DNA of 64,000 nt from Kurthia gibsonii (GTDB lineage Bacteria > Bacillota > Bacilli > Bacillales_A > Planococcaceae): assembly GCF_006539985.1 (NCBI RefSeq), contig NZ_BJOB01000008.1:30184-94183 (forward strand), read 5' to 3'. Below the pieces are notes generated by a model. The model ran no database searches. It was given only the letters and a program-made list of their open reading frames with translations, and had not been told where the DNA came from. Numbering within the stretch: the first letter of the stretch is position 1; each line of letters starts with the position of its first letter. Both the position numbers and the translations under genes were made by a program. Below, piece after piece: positions 7,205 to 16,201 of the stretch.

Positions 7205-9184
7205 TTACAGATCCCCCTGCTCTTCATTTTTCTCGATAAATTCACTTTCTAAAATGTTGTCATCTTCTTCTAATCCGAAGTCAACATGTGTTTCAATCCA
7301 ATTACGACGTGGCTCTACTTTATCGCCCATTAATGTCGCAACACCGCGCTCTGCACGTTCTAAATCGTTAATTTTCACACGAATTAATGTACGTGTTTCA
7401 GGATTCATCGTCGTATCCCATAACTGGTCAGCATTCATCTCACCAAGACCTTTATAGCGTTGTAAAACATAGCCTTTTCCGACTTTTTGAATTGCCTGAT
7501 TTAATTCACGTTCTGTCCATGCATATTCAATGACTTCTTTACGTCCTGTACCTTTAGATACTTTATAAAGCGGTGGTAGAGCAATATAGACCTTCCCTGC
7601 TTCCACAAGTGGTCGCATGTAACGGAAGAAGAATGTTAATAATAATACTTGAATGTGCGCACCATCTGTATCGGCATCGGTCATAATGATCACTTTATCA
7701 TACGCTGCATCTTCTACATTAAAGTCTGCACCGACACCCGCACCAACAGCATGAATGATTGTCGCAATTTCTTCGTTTTTCATAATGTCTTGTAATTTTG
7801 CTTTTTCAGTATTAATGACTTTACCGCGAAGTGGCAAAATCGCTTGGAATGAACGGTCACGACCTTGTTTTGCTGAGCCACCTGCTGAATCTCCTTCGAC
7901 TAAATACAGTTCATTTTTCGCCGCATTTTTTGATTGTGCTGGCGTTAACTTACCTGATAATAGCGTCGATTGCTTTTTATTCTTTTTACCATTACGTGCA
8001 TCTTCTCTCGCCTTACGTGCTGCTTCACGTACTTGTTGTGCGCGAATCGCTTTACGCACAAGCGATGTACTAAGCTCTGCATTTTCTTCTAGCATGTACA
8101 TTAATTGTGTCGAGACGACTTGGTCAACTGCACTACGCGCTTCGCTTGTACCTAGTTTTCCTTTTGTTTGTCCTTCAAACTGTAGTAAGCCTTCTGGGAT
8201 TCGAACCGAAACAATCGCAGCCAATCCTTCACGAATATCTGAGCCCTCTAAGTTTTTATCTTTTTCTTTTAATAAGCCTACTTTACGTGCATATTCGTTA
8301 AAAGCGCGCGTTAAAGCAGCTTTCGCACCTGTTTCGTGTGTACCACCATCACGTGTACGCACATTATTTACGAAAGATAGAATGGTTTCTGAATAACCGT
8401 CATTGTATTGGAACGCAAACTCCACTTCAATTTGGTCTTGTGTACCTTCTACATATTTGACTGGGTGTAGCACATCTTTTTCATCATTTAAATAGGCTAC
8501 GAATGCTTCAATCCCGTTCTCATAATGATACACCTCATGTTTTTCTGTATTTTCATCAATTAACTCGATTTTTAACCCTTTTAATAAGAAAGCCGATTCA
8601 CGTAATCGTTCTGCTAATGTATCGAAATTATATTTTGTAACGGAGAAAATCGTTGGATCTGGTTTAAAATGAACCAGTGTTCCTGTCTCTTTCGTTTTAC
8701 CTAGCTGTTCTAGCGTCGTTACAGGCGTTCCACCGTTTTCAAAACGCATTTGATACTTAGTACCTTCTCGGTAAATTGTTACTTCTAAAAACGACGACAG
8801 CGCGTTTACAACGGATGAACCTACACCATGTAGTCCTCCTGAAGTTTTGTAGCCACCTTGACCGAATTTACCACCTGCATGAAGTACAGTAAAGATAACC
8901 TCTGGTGTAGGCTTCCCTGTTTTGTGCATACCTGTAGGCATACCTCGACCGAAGTCGCGTACGCTAATGGATTGATCTTCATGTAATGTGACGATAATGT
9001 GGTTACCGAAGCCTGCTAGCGCTTCATCAACTGCGTTATCGACGATTTCGTAAACGAGATGATGTAAACCTCTACTATCCGTCGACCCTATGTACATCCC
9101 TGGTCTTTTTCTTACTGCTTCAAGACCTTCAAGTACTTGAATATCATCTTCATTATAAGACGATAGTGTATTATTTTTCGTCAA
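7205..9184 (-). CDS. parE: DNA topoisomerase IV subunit B (ATPase)
   Basis: 659 residues. GHKL ATPase motifs are present: EIVDNAVDEALAG (46-58), DFGRGMPTG and GGLHGVGSSVVNAL. The TOPRIM metal-binding region shows LVEGDSAGGSA and MTDADTDGAHI. The chain ends with the typical GyrB/ParE tail without the proteobacterial GyrB insert. It pairs with ParC directly downstream. The ribosome site is AGGAGAGG and a consensus -35 lies upstream. GyrB is excluded by the ParE-specific pairing and sequence flavour, and gyrAB normally sits at the origin. Confidence 0.98.
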   Translation of the reverse strand: MTKNNTLSSYNEDDIQVLEGLEAVRKRPGMYIGSTDSRGLHHLVYEIVDNAVDEALAGFGNHIIVTLHEDQSISVRDFGRGMPTGMHKTGKPTPEVIFTVLHAGGKFGQGGYKTSGGLHGVGSSVVNALSSFLEVTIYREGTKYQMRFENGGTPVTTLEQLGKTKETGTLVHFKPDPTIFSVTKYNFDTLAERLRESAFLLKGLKIELIDENTEKHEVYHYENGIEAFVAYLNDEKDVLHPVKYVEGTQDQIEVEFAFQYNDGYSETILSFVNNVRTRDGGTHETGAKAALTRAFNEYARKVGLLKEKDKNLEGSDIREGLAAIVSVRIPEGLLQFEGQTKGKLGTSEARSAVDQVVSTQLMYMLEENAELSTSLVRKAIRAQQVREAARKAREDARNGKKNKKQSTLLSGKLTPAQSKNAAKNELYLVEGDSAGGSAKQGRDRSFQAILPLRGKVINTEKAKLQDIMKNEEIATIIHAVGAGVGADFNVEDAAYDKVIIMTDADTDGAHIQVLLLTFFFRYMRPLVEAGKVYIALPPLYKVSKGTGRKEVIEYAWTERELNQAIQKVGKGYVLQRYKGLGEMNADQLWDTTMNPETRTLIRVKINDLERAERGVATLMGDKVEPRRNWIETHVDFGLEEDDNILESEFIEKNEEQGDL

Positions 9185-9226
9185 AAAAATCCTCTCCTAA
9201 CACGAACATCTGTTTCGCTTTATTTA

Positions 9227-9256
9227 AGTCTAGTATGAACTTAGCGTTTCTGTCAA
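9227..9256 (-). promoter_or_regulatory. Probable sigma-A promoter of parE-parC
   Basis: Perfect -35 TTGACA (9256-9251), 18-bp spacer and -10 TAGACT (9232-9227) on the minus strand, about 40 bp before the parE start. Confidence 0.6.
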
Positions 9257-9451
9257 CAGCATACAGGCTATATATAAGGCTTGATTATACACTAAATCAT
9301 TGAATTTACAAATATAGCTAGCTACTGTTCAACGTTTTTTACATAGCCTTCTTATTATAAGAGTAAATTTTACTTTGTGGCAAACAGTTACTGTATTTTT
9401 ATTGCGAAATAGACGATTTCAGCATAAACTGAAAACACCTACATTGTCTTA
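9257..9451. other. Intergenic region between divergent parE and plsY, no gene
   Basis: AT-rich, with no open frame having a ribosome site. A small hairpin TTTCAG/CTGAAA lies near 9419-9434. B. subtilis carries yneT at this place; it is absent here. Confidence 0.5.
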
Positions 9452-9480
9452 TTGTTCCAAAAGCGTAAGCATGATAAAAT
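9452..9480 (+). promoter_or_regulatory. Probable sigma-A promoter of plsY
   Basis: -35 TTGTTC (9452-9457), 17-bp spacer and -10 TAAAAT (9475-9480), 56 bp before the plsY ATG. Confidence 0.6.
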
Positions 9481-9535
9481 ATTATGACAATATATTAGTA
9501 CCTGTAACTAAGAGAAAAAGAAGGAGCATTCATAT

Positions 9536-10138
9536 ATGAATACCGCAATCGTCATTATTCTAGCCTATTTAATTGGCTCCATCCCATCTGGTCTATGGAT
9601 TGGTCAACTGTTCTATAAAACAGACATTCGAAAGCATGGTAGTGGGAATCTAGGTGCTACAAACACATTTCGCGTACTTGGTAAAAAAGCCGGTGCTGTT
9701 GTCACAGTGATGGATATCTTAAAAGGAACGCTCGCTACGTTATTACCCACGTTTGCGATTCTTTCAAACAGTCATGTTCATCCGCTTGTAGCTGGTGTCA
9801 TCGCTGTTGTCGGGCATATGTTCCCAATCTTCGCGAAATTCCGTGGAGGTAAAGCTGTCGCAACATCTGCGGGTGTGCTATTTGGTTATCACTGGCCCAT
9901 CTTCGTCATTTTATTAATTGCTTTCTTACTTTGTTTAAAAGCATTTAAAATGGTGAGTCTTGCTTCGATGTTCGCCGCAGTCGTTGCATTCATTTATGGA
10001 TTAACGTATGCTGTACTTGACCAAGAATATTTACTATTCGCTGTTGTCACAGCTCTTGCAACATTCGTTATTTATCGCCACCGCGCAAACATAAAACGAA
10101 TCAAAGAGGGTACAGAACCTAAAGTAACGTGGATTTAA
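9536..10138 (+). CDS. plsY: Acyl-phosphate:glycerol-3-phosphate acyltransferase PlsY
   Basis: 200-residue integral membrane enzyme that makes lysophosphatidic acid from acyl-phosphate and glycerol-3-phosphate, the first acylation in Gram-positive phospholipid synthesis. The three family motifs are seen in order: GSIPSGLWIG, GSGNLGATNTFRVLG and VVGHMFPIFAKFRGGKAVATSAG (split here across its two halves VVGHMFPIF and KFRGGKAVATSAG). Several membrane helices follow. The ATG is preceded by GAAGGAGC. Neighbouring yneR and parEC reproduce the B. subtilis order. Confidence 0.97.
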   Translation: MNTAIVIILAYLIGSIPSGLWIGQLFYKTDIRKHGSGNLGATNTFRVLGKKAGAVVTVMDILKGTLATLLPTFAILSNSHVHPLVAGVIAVVGHMFPIFAKFRGGKAVATSAGVLFGYHWPIFVILLIAFLLCLKAFKMVSLASMFAAVVAFIYGLTYAVLDQEYLLFAVVTALATFVIYRHRANIKRIKEGTEPKVTWI

Positions 10139-10155
10139 AATCAAAAGGAGTGTGC

Positions 10156-10452
10156 ATGTATATGGAAATTTTGATTACAGATGAAGCAATCAAGTGGTTT
10201 CAAAAAGAGATGGACTTAGAGCCTGGCGCACATATTCGCTTCTTTGCTCGCTATGGTGGCTCAAATCCCTTCCACGAAGGTTATTCCATCGGCATGAATA
10301 CAGATACACCGATTGACGCTGCTGTTGTCACTGAACAAGGCGGTTACCGCTTCTTCATCGAAACAGACGATCTCTGGTTCTTTGACGGACATGATTTTAA
10401 AGTAAAAGTCGACAATGACTTAGACGAACTTTTATACGAATATGTTGACTAG
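10156..10452 (+). CDS. yneR: HesB/YneR family Fe-S biogenesis-like protein
   Basis: 98-residue soluble protein of the HesB/YadR/YfhF group. The start MYMEILITDEAIKWFQKEM and the DLWFFDGHDFKVKV ending match YneR, which is distantly related to A-type iron-sulphur carriers but lacks their three conserved cysteines (no Cys in this protein), so an Fe-S carrier role is doubtful. ATG 10156 lies 5 nt after AAAGGAG; an in-frame ATG at 10162 is an alternative. It follows plsY by 17 bp and is probably cotranscribed. Confidence 0.85.
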   Translation: MYMEILITDEAIKWFQKEMDLEPGAHIRFFARYGGSNPFHEGYSIGMNTDTPIDAAVVTEQGGYRFFIETDDLWFFDGHDFKVKVDNDLDELLYEYVD

Positions 10453-10482
10453 AAGAATGGGTGCATGCCCATTCTTTTTTAT
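10453..10482 (+). terminator. Terminator of plsY-yneR
   Basis: AAGAATGGG pairs with CCCATTCTT around GTGCATG-like loop, followed by six T. Confidence 0.9.
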
Positions 10483-10504
10483 TTGGAGTGGGATGTGTGG
10501 AAGG

Positions 10505-10672
10505 TGGGTTTGGGACATTCGACCGTCCAAACGAGACATTCGAGGGCGAAAATGGGGCACTCGGGCGGTGGATTGGGACATTCGGGGGTTGATTTGGGGC
10601 ACTCGAGGACGAAAATGGGACATTCACTCGTCTAAACGGGGCATTCGAGAGCGAAAATGGGTCACTCGCCCA
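10505..10672. repeat. Tandem 21-bp repeat block 1
   Basis: About eight head-to-tail units of 20-23 bp with the core GGG(A/G)CA(T/C)TCG followed by AGGGCGAAAAT-type sequence. A period of 21 keeps frame, so the plus strand reads as repeated W-D-I-R-G-R-K heptads and the minus strand as M-S-H-F-R-P-R, but no ribosome site supports either. Confidence 0.8.
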
Positions 10673-10763
10673 AACAACCTAAATTGCCCCCTTTTTGTGT
10701 TGAACGAGCAAAGCGATGGATCATCGAACAGCAAGCAAACAACCTAAATTGCCCCCTTTTTGT
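10671..10763. repeat. Pair of identical 28-bp direct repeats
   Basis: The same 28 bases, beginning CAAACAACCTAAATT and ending CCCCCTTTTTGT, occur at 10671-10698 and 10736-10763, 65 bp apart, between the two 21-bp repeat blocks. Confidence 0.85.
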
Positions 10764-10828
10764 ACTTTCTTCAAGGCTTTTGAGTAATTCAAAAAGACTT
10801 CAGTTGACTAGAATGGTGTGAATTCGAA

Positions 10829-10945
10829 CATTCGACCCGCGTTTTGGGACATTCGTCGAAGTGTTTGGGGCACTCGCAACTTGATTCGGGACATTCGAGG
10901 GCGAAAATGGGTCATTCACACCTAAAATCGGGTCACTCGCCTACT
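10829..10945. repeat. Tandem 21-bp repeat block 2
   Basis: About five or six more degenerate units of the same GGGACATTCG/GGGCACTCG repeat. Together with block 1 they fill nearly all of the 525-bp gap between yneR and yneP. No gene is supported here. Confidence 0.75.
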
Positions 10946-10962
10946 ACACGTACTTCATAAAA

Positions 10963-10990
10963 AAAACCAGAATGCGCTCATTCTGGTTTT
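10963..10990 (-). terminator. Terminator of yneP
   Basis: AAAACCAGAATG pairs with CATTCTGGTTTT, with eight T after it on the minus strand. The stem overlaps the last codons of yneP. Confidence 0.9.
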
Positions 10991-11406
10991 TCTTCTGCAA
11001 TTTCTAAATAGCGTTCGTACCATGCTGGGTCGATTTTCATCATAGAAACTGGGCGGAAAGAGTCTTTTTTAACAACGATATGTTCAGTTGTTGCTGTTGC
11101 AGCAACTGTTCCGTCTTCATGGAGTATCTCGTAACCGTAGACTGTACGTAAACGGTCCTGTGTTTTTACCCATGTGCGAATTTTAGCAGGCTTACCATAG
11201 CGCAGTGCAGCCTTGTAGGAAATGTTTACGTTCATAACAGGTGAAACATAGCCCGCATCCTCTAACTCTGTTACAGAGAAGCCTAGGTCTTTAATCAGCT
11301 GTGTTCTACCTATCTCTAGCCAAATGACATAGTTTGCGTGGTAGACAACACCCATTTGATCCGTTTCTGCGTAACGAATTTCAATCTCTTTTTCACTTAT
11401 ATACAT
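10978..11406 (-). CDS. yneP: Acyl-CoA thioesterase YneP (4HBT hot-dog)
   Basis: 142 residues of the 4-hydroxybenzoyl-CoA thioesterase hot-dog family. The signature YAETDQMGVVYHANYVIWLE (residues 13-32) contains the catalytic Asp. It would hydrolyse acyl-CoA thioesters in the cytoplasm; the substrate range is unknown. The start ATG follows GAGGTGAAGAAAGC. In B. subtilis yneP lies next to citB, as here with acnA, although terminators separate the genes. Confidence 0.88.
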   Translation of the reverse strand: MYISEKEIEIRYAETDQMGVVYHANYVIWLEIGRTQLIKDLGFSVTELEDAGYVSPVMNVNISYKAALRYGKPAKIRTWVKTQDRLRTVYGYEILHEDGTVAATATTEHIVVKKDSFRPVSMMKIDPAWYERYLEIAEEKPE

Positions 11407-11465
11407 GCTTTCTTCACCTCATGTAATAGTATATCAAAAAAATGGTTACGTTGTCGGCATAAAAA

Positions 11466-11492
11466 AAGACCTACCGGTTAAGGTAGGTCTTT
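11466..11492 (-). terminator. Terminator of acnA
   Basis: AAGACCTACC pairs with GGTAGGTCTT, followed by a seven-T run on the minus strand. Confidence 0.92.
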
Positions 11493-11508
11493 TCTCGGTT
11501 ACGCAACA

Positions 11509-14214
11509 TTATTTTGCAAGTTTGTTACGTAATACCATTTGTAGGATACCACCGTTACGGTAGTAATCTACTTCAACTTCTGAATCGAAGCGAGCTAGAG
11601 CTTGGAATTCTTTCACAGTACCGTCAGCTGCAGTAGCAGTTACAGTTAACATATCTTTTGGTTTTACACCTTCAGCGATGTTTACTGAGAAGATTTCTTC
11701 ACCAGTTAAGCCAAGTGTTTCAGCTGATTCGCCTGGAGCGAATTGAAGCGGAAGAACACCCATCATAACTAGGTTAGAACGGTGAATACGTTCATATGAT
11801 TCAGCGATAACTGTTTTAACACCTAAAAGGTTTGTACCTTTAGCTGCCCAGTCACGTGAAGAACCCATACCGTAATCTTTACCAGCTAATACTACTAAGC
11901 CAGTGTTGTTTTCAGCATATTTCATTGCTGCATCGTAAATGTACTCAACTTCACCTGTTGGCCAGTAAGTAGTGAAACCACCTTCTGTACCTGGAGCGAT
12001 TTGGTTACGGATACGGATGTTAGCGAATGTACCACGCATCATTACTTCGTGGTTACCACGACGAGAACCGTAAGAGTTGAAGTTACGAGGTTCTACACCA
12101 TTTGCACGTAAGTATTGACCTGCTGGTGTTTCTTTACCAATTGCACCTGCTGGTGAAATGTGGTCAGTTGTAATTGAGTCACCAAACTTAGCTAAAACGC
12201 GTAAGCCTTCAAGAGCAGAGATATCCTCTGGAGAAGCTGATAAGTTTTGGAAGAATGGTGGGTTTTGGATGTAAGTTGATTTCTCATCAAATGTGTAAAG
12301 AGTTGATGTAGAAGTTTCAATTGCATTCCAAGTTTCGTTTGCATTGAATACAGTTTCATATTCTTTTTGGAATAATTCACGTGTAACAACTTTAGATAAT
12401 ACATCGTTGATTTCATCAGTTGATGGCCAGATGTCATCGAAGAATACGTCGTTGCCATCTTTATCTTTACCGAATGAATCTTTACGAAGGTCAACATCTA
12501 CAGTACCTGCTAATGCGTAAGCAACAACAAGTGGTGGTGATGCTAAGTAGTTCGCTTTTACAAGCGGGTGAACACGGCCTTCGAAGTTACGGTTACCAGA
12601 AAGTACAGAAGTTACGAATAAATCGTTTGATTGGATTGCTTCTTCGATTTCTGGAAGTAAAGGACCTGAGTTACCGATACATGTTGTACAACCGTAACCT
12701 ACAGTGTTGAAACCGATTTGGTCAAGATATGATTGTAAACCTGAATCTTCTAAGTAACCAGTTACAACTTTTGAACCTGGTGCTAAAGAAGTTTTAACCC
12801 ATTTAGGAACAGTTAAGCCTTTTTCAACCGCTTTTTTCGCAACAAGACCTGCAGCGATTAAAACGTATGGGTTAGATGTATTTGTACATGAAGTGATTGC
12901 AGCGATTCCTACAGCGCCTGCTGGAATTTCTACATCGCCTTCAGCAAATTTAGCTGTTGCTGTTTTAGAGAACTCATCTTCAGTTAAACCGAAGCCTTGT
13001 ACGCCAGATGGAGCAACTACTGCTTCACGGTAACGAGATTTCATTTCAGTTAATGGAATTAAATCTTGTGGACGTTTTGGACCAGCAAGGTTTGGTTCAA
13101 TTTGTGCAAGATCGATTTCCACTACGTCAGTGTAATCTGGCTCTAAGTTTGCATCGAAGAACATATCGTTCGCTTTTAAGTAAGCTTCAACTACTGAAAT
13201 GTGCTCTTCTTCACGGCCTGTTAAGCGCATGTAGTTAAGAGATTCTTCATCAATTGCGAAGAAACCACAAGTAGCACCGTATTCAGGAGCCATGTTTGAA
13301 ATTGTAGCACGGTCAGCTAATGGAAGTGCTGGTACGCCAGGTCCGAAGAACTCAACGAATTTACCAACAACGCCTTTTTTACGTAACTCTTGCGTTACTT
13401 TAAGCGCTAAGTCTGTAGCTGTTGTACCCGATGGAAGTGTACCAGTAAGTTTTACACCGATAACTTCAGGAATTGGGAAGTAAGAAGGTTGTCCAAGCAT
13501 ACCTGCTTCTGCTTCGATACCACCAACGCCCCACCCAAGTACGCCGATACCGTTGATCATTGTAGTATGAGAGTCAGTACCTACTACTGAATCTGGGAAT
13601 GCTTCGAATGTACCGTCTTCGTTCTTGTTCACGTGTACAATTGGTGCTAAGTACTCTAAGTTAACTTGGTGTACGATACCTGTTGCTGGTGGTACAGCAC
13701 GGAAGTTATCGTATGCAGTTTGAGCCCATTTTAGGAAGTTGTAACGTTCTGCGTTACGTTCGAATTCTAGTTCCATGTTCGCTTGTAATGCTTGCGCATT
13801 ACCGTATTTGTCTACTTGTACTGAGTGGTCAATTACAAGGTCAACTGGGATTTCTGGGTTGATTTCGTTACCGTCGCCACCCATGTCGTTCATTGCTGTA
13901 CGTAAAGAAGTTAAGTCAACTACTACTGGTACACCAGTGAAATCTTGTAATACTACGCGAGATGGTTTGAAAGGTACTTCAGCGTTTGCATCTGATCCTT
14001 TACCCCATTTTGCTAAGTTATCTACGTGATCTTCTTTGATTACGTATCCGTCATATTGACGTAAAACTGATTCTAATAAAATTCTGATTGAATAAGGAAG
14101 GCGTTTGATGTTTGCTACGCCAGCTTCTTCAATTGCACCTAAACGGTAGAAGTTGTAAGTCTTGCCGTTTACCTCGAATGAAGAGCGACTGTTATGCAAG
14201 TTAGTGTTTGCCAT
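11509..14214 (-). CDS. acnA: Aconitate hydratase (aconitase A)
   Basis: 901 residues, close to B. subtilis CitB (909). It interconverts citrate and isocitrate in the TCA cycle through a [4Fe-4S] cluster, and CitB-type enzymes also bind RNA when iron is low. The cluster cysteines are visible in [10 protein letters not shown] and [14 protein letters not shown]. Active-site regions [17 protein letters not shown] and the swivel domain [14 protein letters not shown] segment ([13 protein letters not shown]) are present. The start ATG follows AGGGGG by 9 nt. A CcpC-like box overlaps the probable promoter. Confidence 0.98.
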   Translation of the reverse strand: MANTNLHNSRSSFEVNGKTYNFYRLGAIEEAGVANIKRLPYSIRILLESVLRQYDGYVIKEDHVDNLAKWGKGSDANAEVPFKPSRVVLQDFTGVPVVVDLTSLRTAMNDMGGDGNEINPEIPVDLVIDHSVQVDKYGNAQALQANMELEFERNAERYNFLKWAQTAYDNFRAVPPATGIVHQVNLEYLAPIVHVNKNEDGTFEAFPDSVVGTDSHTTMINGIGVLGWGVGGIEAEAGMLGQPSYFPIPEVIGVKLTGTLPSGTTATDLALKVTQELRKKGVVGKFVEFFGPGVPALPLADRATISNMAPEYGATCGFFAIDEESLNYMRLTGREEEHISVVEAYLKANDMFFDANLEPDYTDVVEIDLAQIEPNLAGPKRPQDLIPLTEMKSRYREAVVAPSGVQGFGLTEDEFSKTATAKFAEGDVEIPAGAVGIAAITSCTNTSNPYVLIAAGLVAKKAVEKGLTVPKWVKTSLAPGSKVVTGYLEDSGLQSYLDQIGFNTVGYGCTTCIGNSGPLLPEIEEAIQSNDLFVTSVLSGNRNFEGRVHPLVKANYLASPPLVVAYALAGTVDVDLRKDSFGKDKDGNDVFFDDIWPSTDEINDVLSKVVTRELFQKEYETVFNANETWNAIETSTSTLYTFDEKSTYIQNPPFFQNLSASPEDISALEGLRVLAKFGDSITTDHISPAGAIGKETPAGQYLRANGVEPRNFNSYGSRRGNHEVMMRGTFANIRIRNQIAPGTEGGFTTYWPTGEVEYIYDAAMKYAENNTGLVVLAGKDYGMGSSRDWAAKGTNLLGVKTVIAESYERIHRSNLVMMGVLPLQFAPGESAETLGLTGEEIFSVNIAEGVKPKDMLTVTATAADGTVKEFQALARFDSEVEVDYYRNGGILQMVLRNKLAK

Positions 14215-14322
14215 TTGTTCGGTTCCCCCTCTAATTTAACTAATATAAAAAGGCTTTTCATGAGCCACTTTTCTCCAACACCAATGATATAAGATGCCTG
14301 CACATAAGTAAATAACATTAAA

Positions 14323-14351
14323 ATTATACTTTATGATAAGCAAAAGTTATG
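14323..14351 (-). promoter_or_regulatory. acnA promoter with CcpC-type ATAA-N7-TTAT box
   Basis: On the minus strand a perfect TATAAT -10 (14328-14323) has a poor -35, and exactly over that -35 region lies ATAA-CTTTTGC-TTAT (14350-14336), the dyad bound by the citrate-responsive LysR repressor CcpC in B. subtilis citB. Binding here would block the polymerase. The match is short, so it needs a footprint. Confidence 0.5.
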
Positions 14352-14357
14352 ACCTTG

Positions 14358-14750
14358 TTATTCAATAAAGCGCATTCGTTCCTCTTTTGTTAGGATTCGA
14401 CATTTTTTGCTTACTGGTGATAATTTTTGTCTATTTTGTGCAACAAGTTGATAAAGTGTATTGCGGACACTTTTCGGTATAAATTGCCCTATTTTCGCCA
14501 AAGAATAAGGAAAAGAAAGTGTTGACGCTACTTTAATCACAGCATCTGATTGTGTAAAAATGCGTTGATTGTCTAAAACAACCACTGAATTTAAATCTTT
14601 TGTCAGCGCTTCTGGCAAATGTTTTTTAGCGAAATCGCTTTGCAAGGAAGCAAAATAAAAGGTAGGTAGTTTTTCATGTTCTAAAACGAGCTGTACCGAC
14701 CACTGACAAAAACCACAGGTTCCGTCGTAAAAAAGAATGGGTTGATTCAT
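14358..14750 (-). CDS. DCC family thiol-disulfide oxidoreductase (DUF393)
   Basis: 130 residues with the family motif ILFYDGTCGFCQWSVQ at the N-terminus, where the CGFC pair is the predicted redox site of a thioredoxin-like fold. A second conserved region YFASLQSDFAKK follows. No signal peptide, so probably cytoplasmic. It stands directly upstream of the acnA promoter in the same direction. B. subtilis YuxK is a relative. The partner is not known. Confidence 0.85.
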   Translation of the reverse strand: MNQPILFYDGTCGFCQWSVQLVLEHEKLPTFYFASLQSDFAKKHLPEALTKDLNSVVVLDNQRIFTQSDAVIKVASTLSFPYSLAKIGQFIPKSVRNTLYQLVAQNRQKLSPVSKKCRILTKEERMRFIE

Positions 14751-14843
14751 TATATCAAAGCCTCTTTTCTGGTTGGAGACAGATTTGCCTCACTATTCTT
14801 ATTATGGAATTCTTTATATGCTGTTGTCAATTTTTATCCATAT

Positions 14844-14871
14844 AAAAAAGAAACCTCATCGCTGAGATTTC
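14844..14871 (-). terminator. Terminator of the 14892 gene
   Basis: GAAATCTCA pairs with TGAGGTTTC (one G-T pair) on the minus strand, followed by TTTTTT. Confidence 0.8.
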
Positions 14872-14891
14872 ATTTTCTTCTATTTTAAGTA

Positions 14892-15431
14892 TTATGAGCG
14901 CAAGAACGTCTCGCTCGATATGTTTGCTGTTGAATGATTTACGCATGTAGCAATCGTATGCAATGTAATCTTTTCAAAAGCTGTTAAACTCTCTTCTAAA
15001 GCTGTCGCTGTAAATGGAATCAGTTGTCCTTGTATATAAACTTGAATTAATGCACGTGGTGTTTCAAATAAAATCGTATCTCTATGAACATGAATGATTT
15101 TAAACCCATAGTGATGCATGCCATCGCCATCAACTAAAATGCTACGACGAAAATCTTCTTTCTCTTCTTGGTCATCTGCTACGATTTTTTCCACCATATA
15201 ATTCGGTTCTGTTTCACTACCACCATTACGTAAAAACCAAATTTCTGCATTAATAATATTATCACCTAGCATGTATTGGCGGTTAATATAATCTAAAAAG
15301 TCAGCTAATTTAACGTTCGGAGCTAAATTTTTCATGCGATAACCATTTCCAAGCTCAAGTATGTTATCTGCTTCATTTAATAATAACTTATCCGCATTAT
15401 AGCGTGTTTTGCCAAAAGTAATTTTCAACAT
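14892..15431 (-). CDS. Conserved-looking protein of unknown function
   Basis: 179 residues, no signal or membrane segment. It is mixed alpha/beta with an aromatic, charged middle (HHYGFKIIHVHRDTILFE) and a C-terminal helix. GGAGG lies 12 nt before the ATG. I do not recognise a family. It has its own terminator and stands between the DUF393 gene and the FusB-like gene, neither of which suggests a role. Confidence 0.6.
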   Translation of the reverse strand: MLKITFGKTRYNADKLLLNEADNILELGNGYRMKNLAPNVKLADFLDYINRQYMLGDNIINAEIWFLRNGGSETEPNYMVEKIVADDQEEKEDFRRSILVDGDGMHHYGFKIIHVHRDTILFETPRALIQVYIQGQLIPFTATALEESLTAFEKITLHTIATCVNHSTANISSETFLRS

Positions 15432-15500
15432 CTTCTATTACATCCTCCATTAACTTACGAATCACACTATATTATACACCGTTTGGAAATTAAAAGTGGC

Positions 15501-16136
15501 TTATTTTTTTAAAACTTCTTCCATATAATCATGCAATTTCGTCAAATCTGTTAGATGTGCATTACATACTTCACTATCTTTACAGATTAAGTGACTAATC
15601 GTTTTATAATAGTCAGGGTTTTTCGGATCGCGTGCGTGCGTCTTCGCTGTGAAATAGACCACCTCATTCGTACATCCACAAAACGCACAAATATTCTTTT
15701 GATGCTTATCGATAAAATGTCCTGCAATCGCACATAATTCACCCGCTATTTCTGCCACAATAACTTTTTGATGTGAACGTACATCATCAAAACCTAAATA
15801 ACTACGCTTTGTATTCGCAGCTAGTTCTTCTGGCACTTTTAACTTCTTATACTTTGGTAATAATTTTTTTAGTTCAGCAAGTGTCACAACCGGAAAATCA
15901 AGTTCACACGCTTTGATTTGTTCGAGGTACATCTCTTTATTTTCATAACGTGTAAAATCAATTAGTTGGCGCTGTTCTTCTGTTAATTGTATAAATTGTG
16001 CTTCAATTTTAAAGTGAGCTTCTTCCGTCAATGCACGCATTACACTTTTCGGTAAATGTTTTTGCTGACCGTCTATAATCTGTTTCATCTGTTTTTCAAT
16101 GAAGATCACTTGATCATGTCGAATAAATGGTTCCAT
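15501..16136 (-). CDS. FusB/FusC family EF-G-binding protein
   Basis: 211 residues with the two-domain layout of FusB: an N-terminal four-helix bundle and a C-terminal treble-clef zinc finger. The zinc ligands are seen in CAFCGC and in the ICKDSEVCNAHLTDL segment that matches the FusB C-terminus (CRDSIHCNKQLTD). Family members bind elongation factor G and release it from the ribosome, which can protect against fusidic acid. ATG 16136 after GAGGGAG was chosen; the frame is open to 16205. Chromosomal copies in Bacillales are common, so actual resistance is not implied. Confidence 0.88.
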   Translation of the reverse strand: MEPFIRHDQVIFIEKQMKQIIDGQQKHLPKSVMRALTEEAHFKIEAQFIQLTEEQRQLIDFTRYENKEMYLEQIKACELDFPVVTLAELKKLLPKYKKLKVPEELAANTKRSYLGFDDVRSHQKVIVAEIAGELCAIAGHFIDKHQKNICAFCGCTNEVVYFTAKTHARDPKNPDYYKTISHLICKDSEVCNAHLTDLTKLHDYMEEVLKK

Positions 16137-16201
16137 TTTGACTCCCTCATTTCTATAGTCAAAGTATAAAACGTAACCAACGTAATGACGAGTGGGTAAA
16201 A

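Noticed and set aside
7755..8396. 213-codon plus-strand frame antisense to parE
   Set aside because: Mirror of a strongly conserved parE region with no ribosome site; composition looks like an antisense shadow.
10442..10747. 101-codon plus-strand frame and two minus-strand frames through the 21-bp repeats
   Set aside because: They exist because the repeat period is a multiple of three. None has a ribosome site, and the plus frame starts inside yneR.
10505..10945. Possible CRISPR array
   Set aside because: Units are contiguous and degenerate, with no unique spacers, and no cas genes are present.
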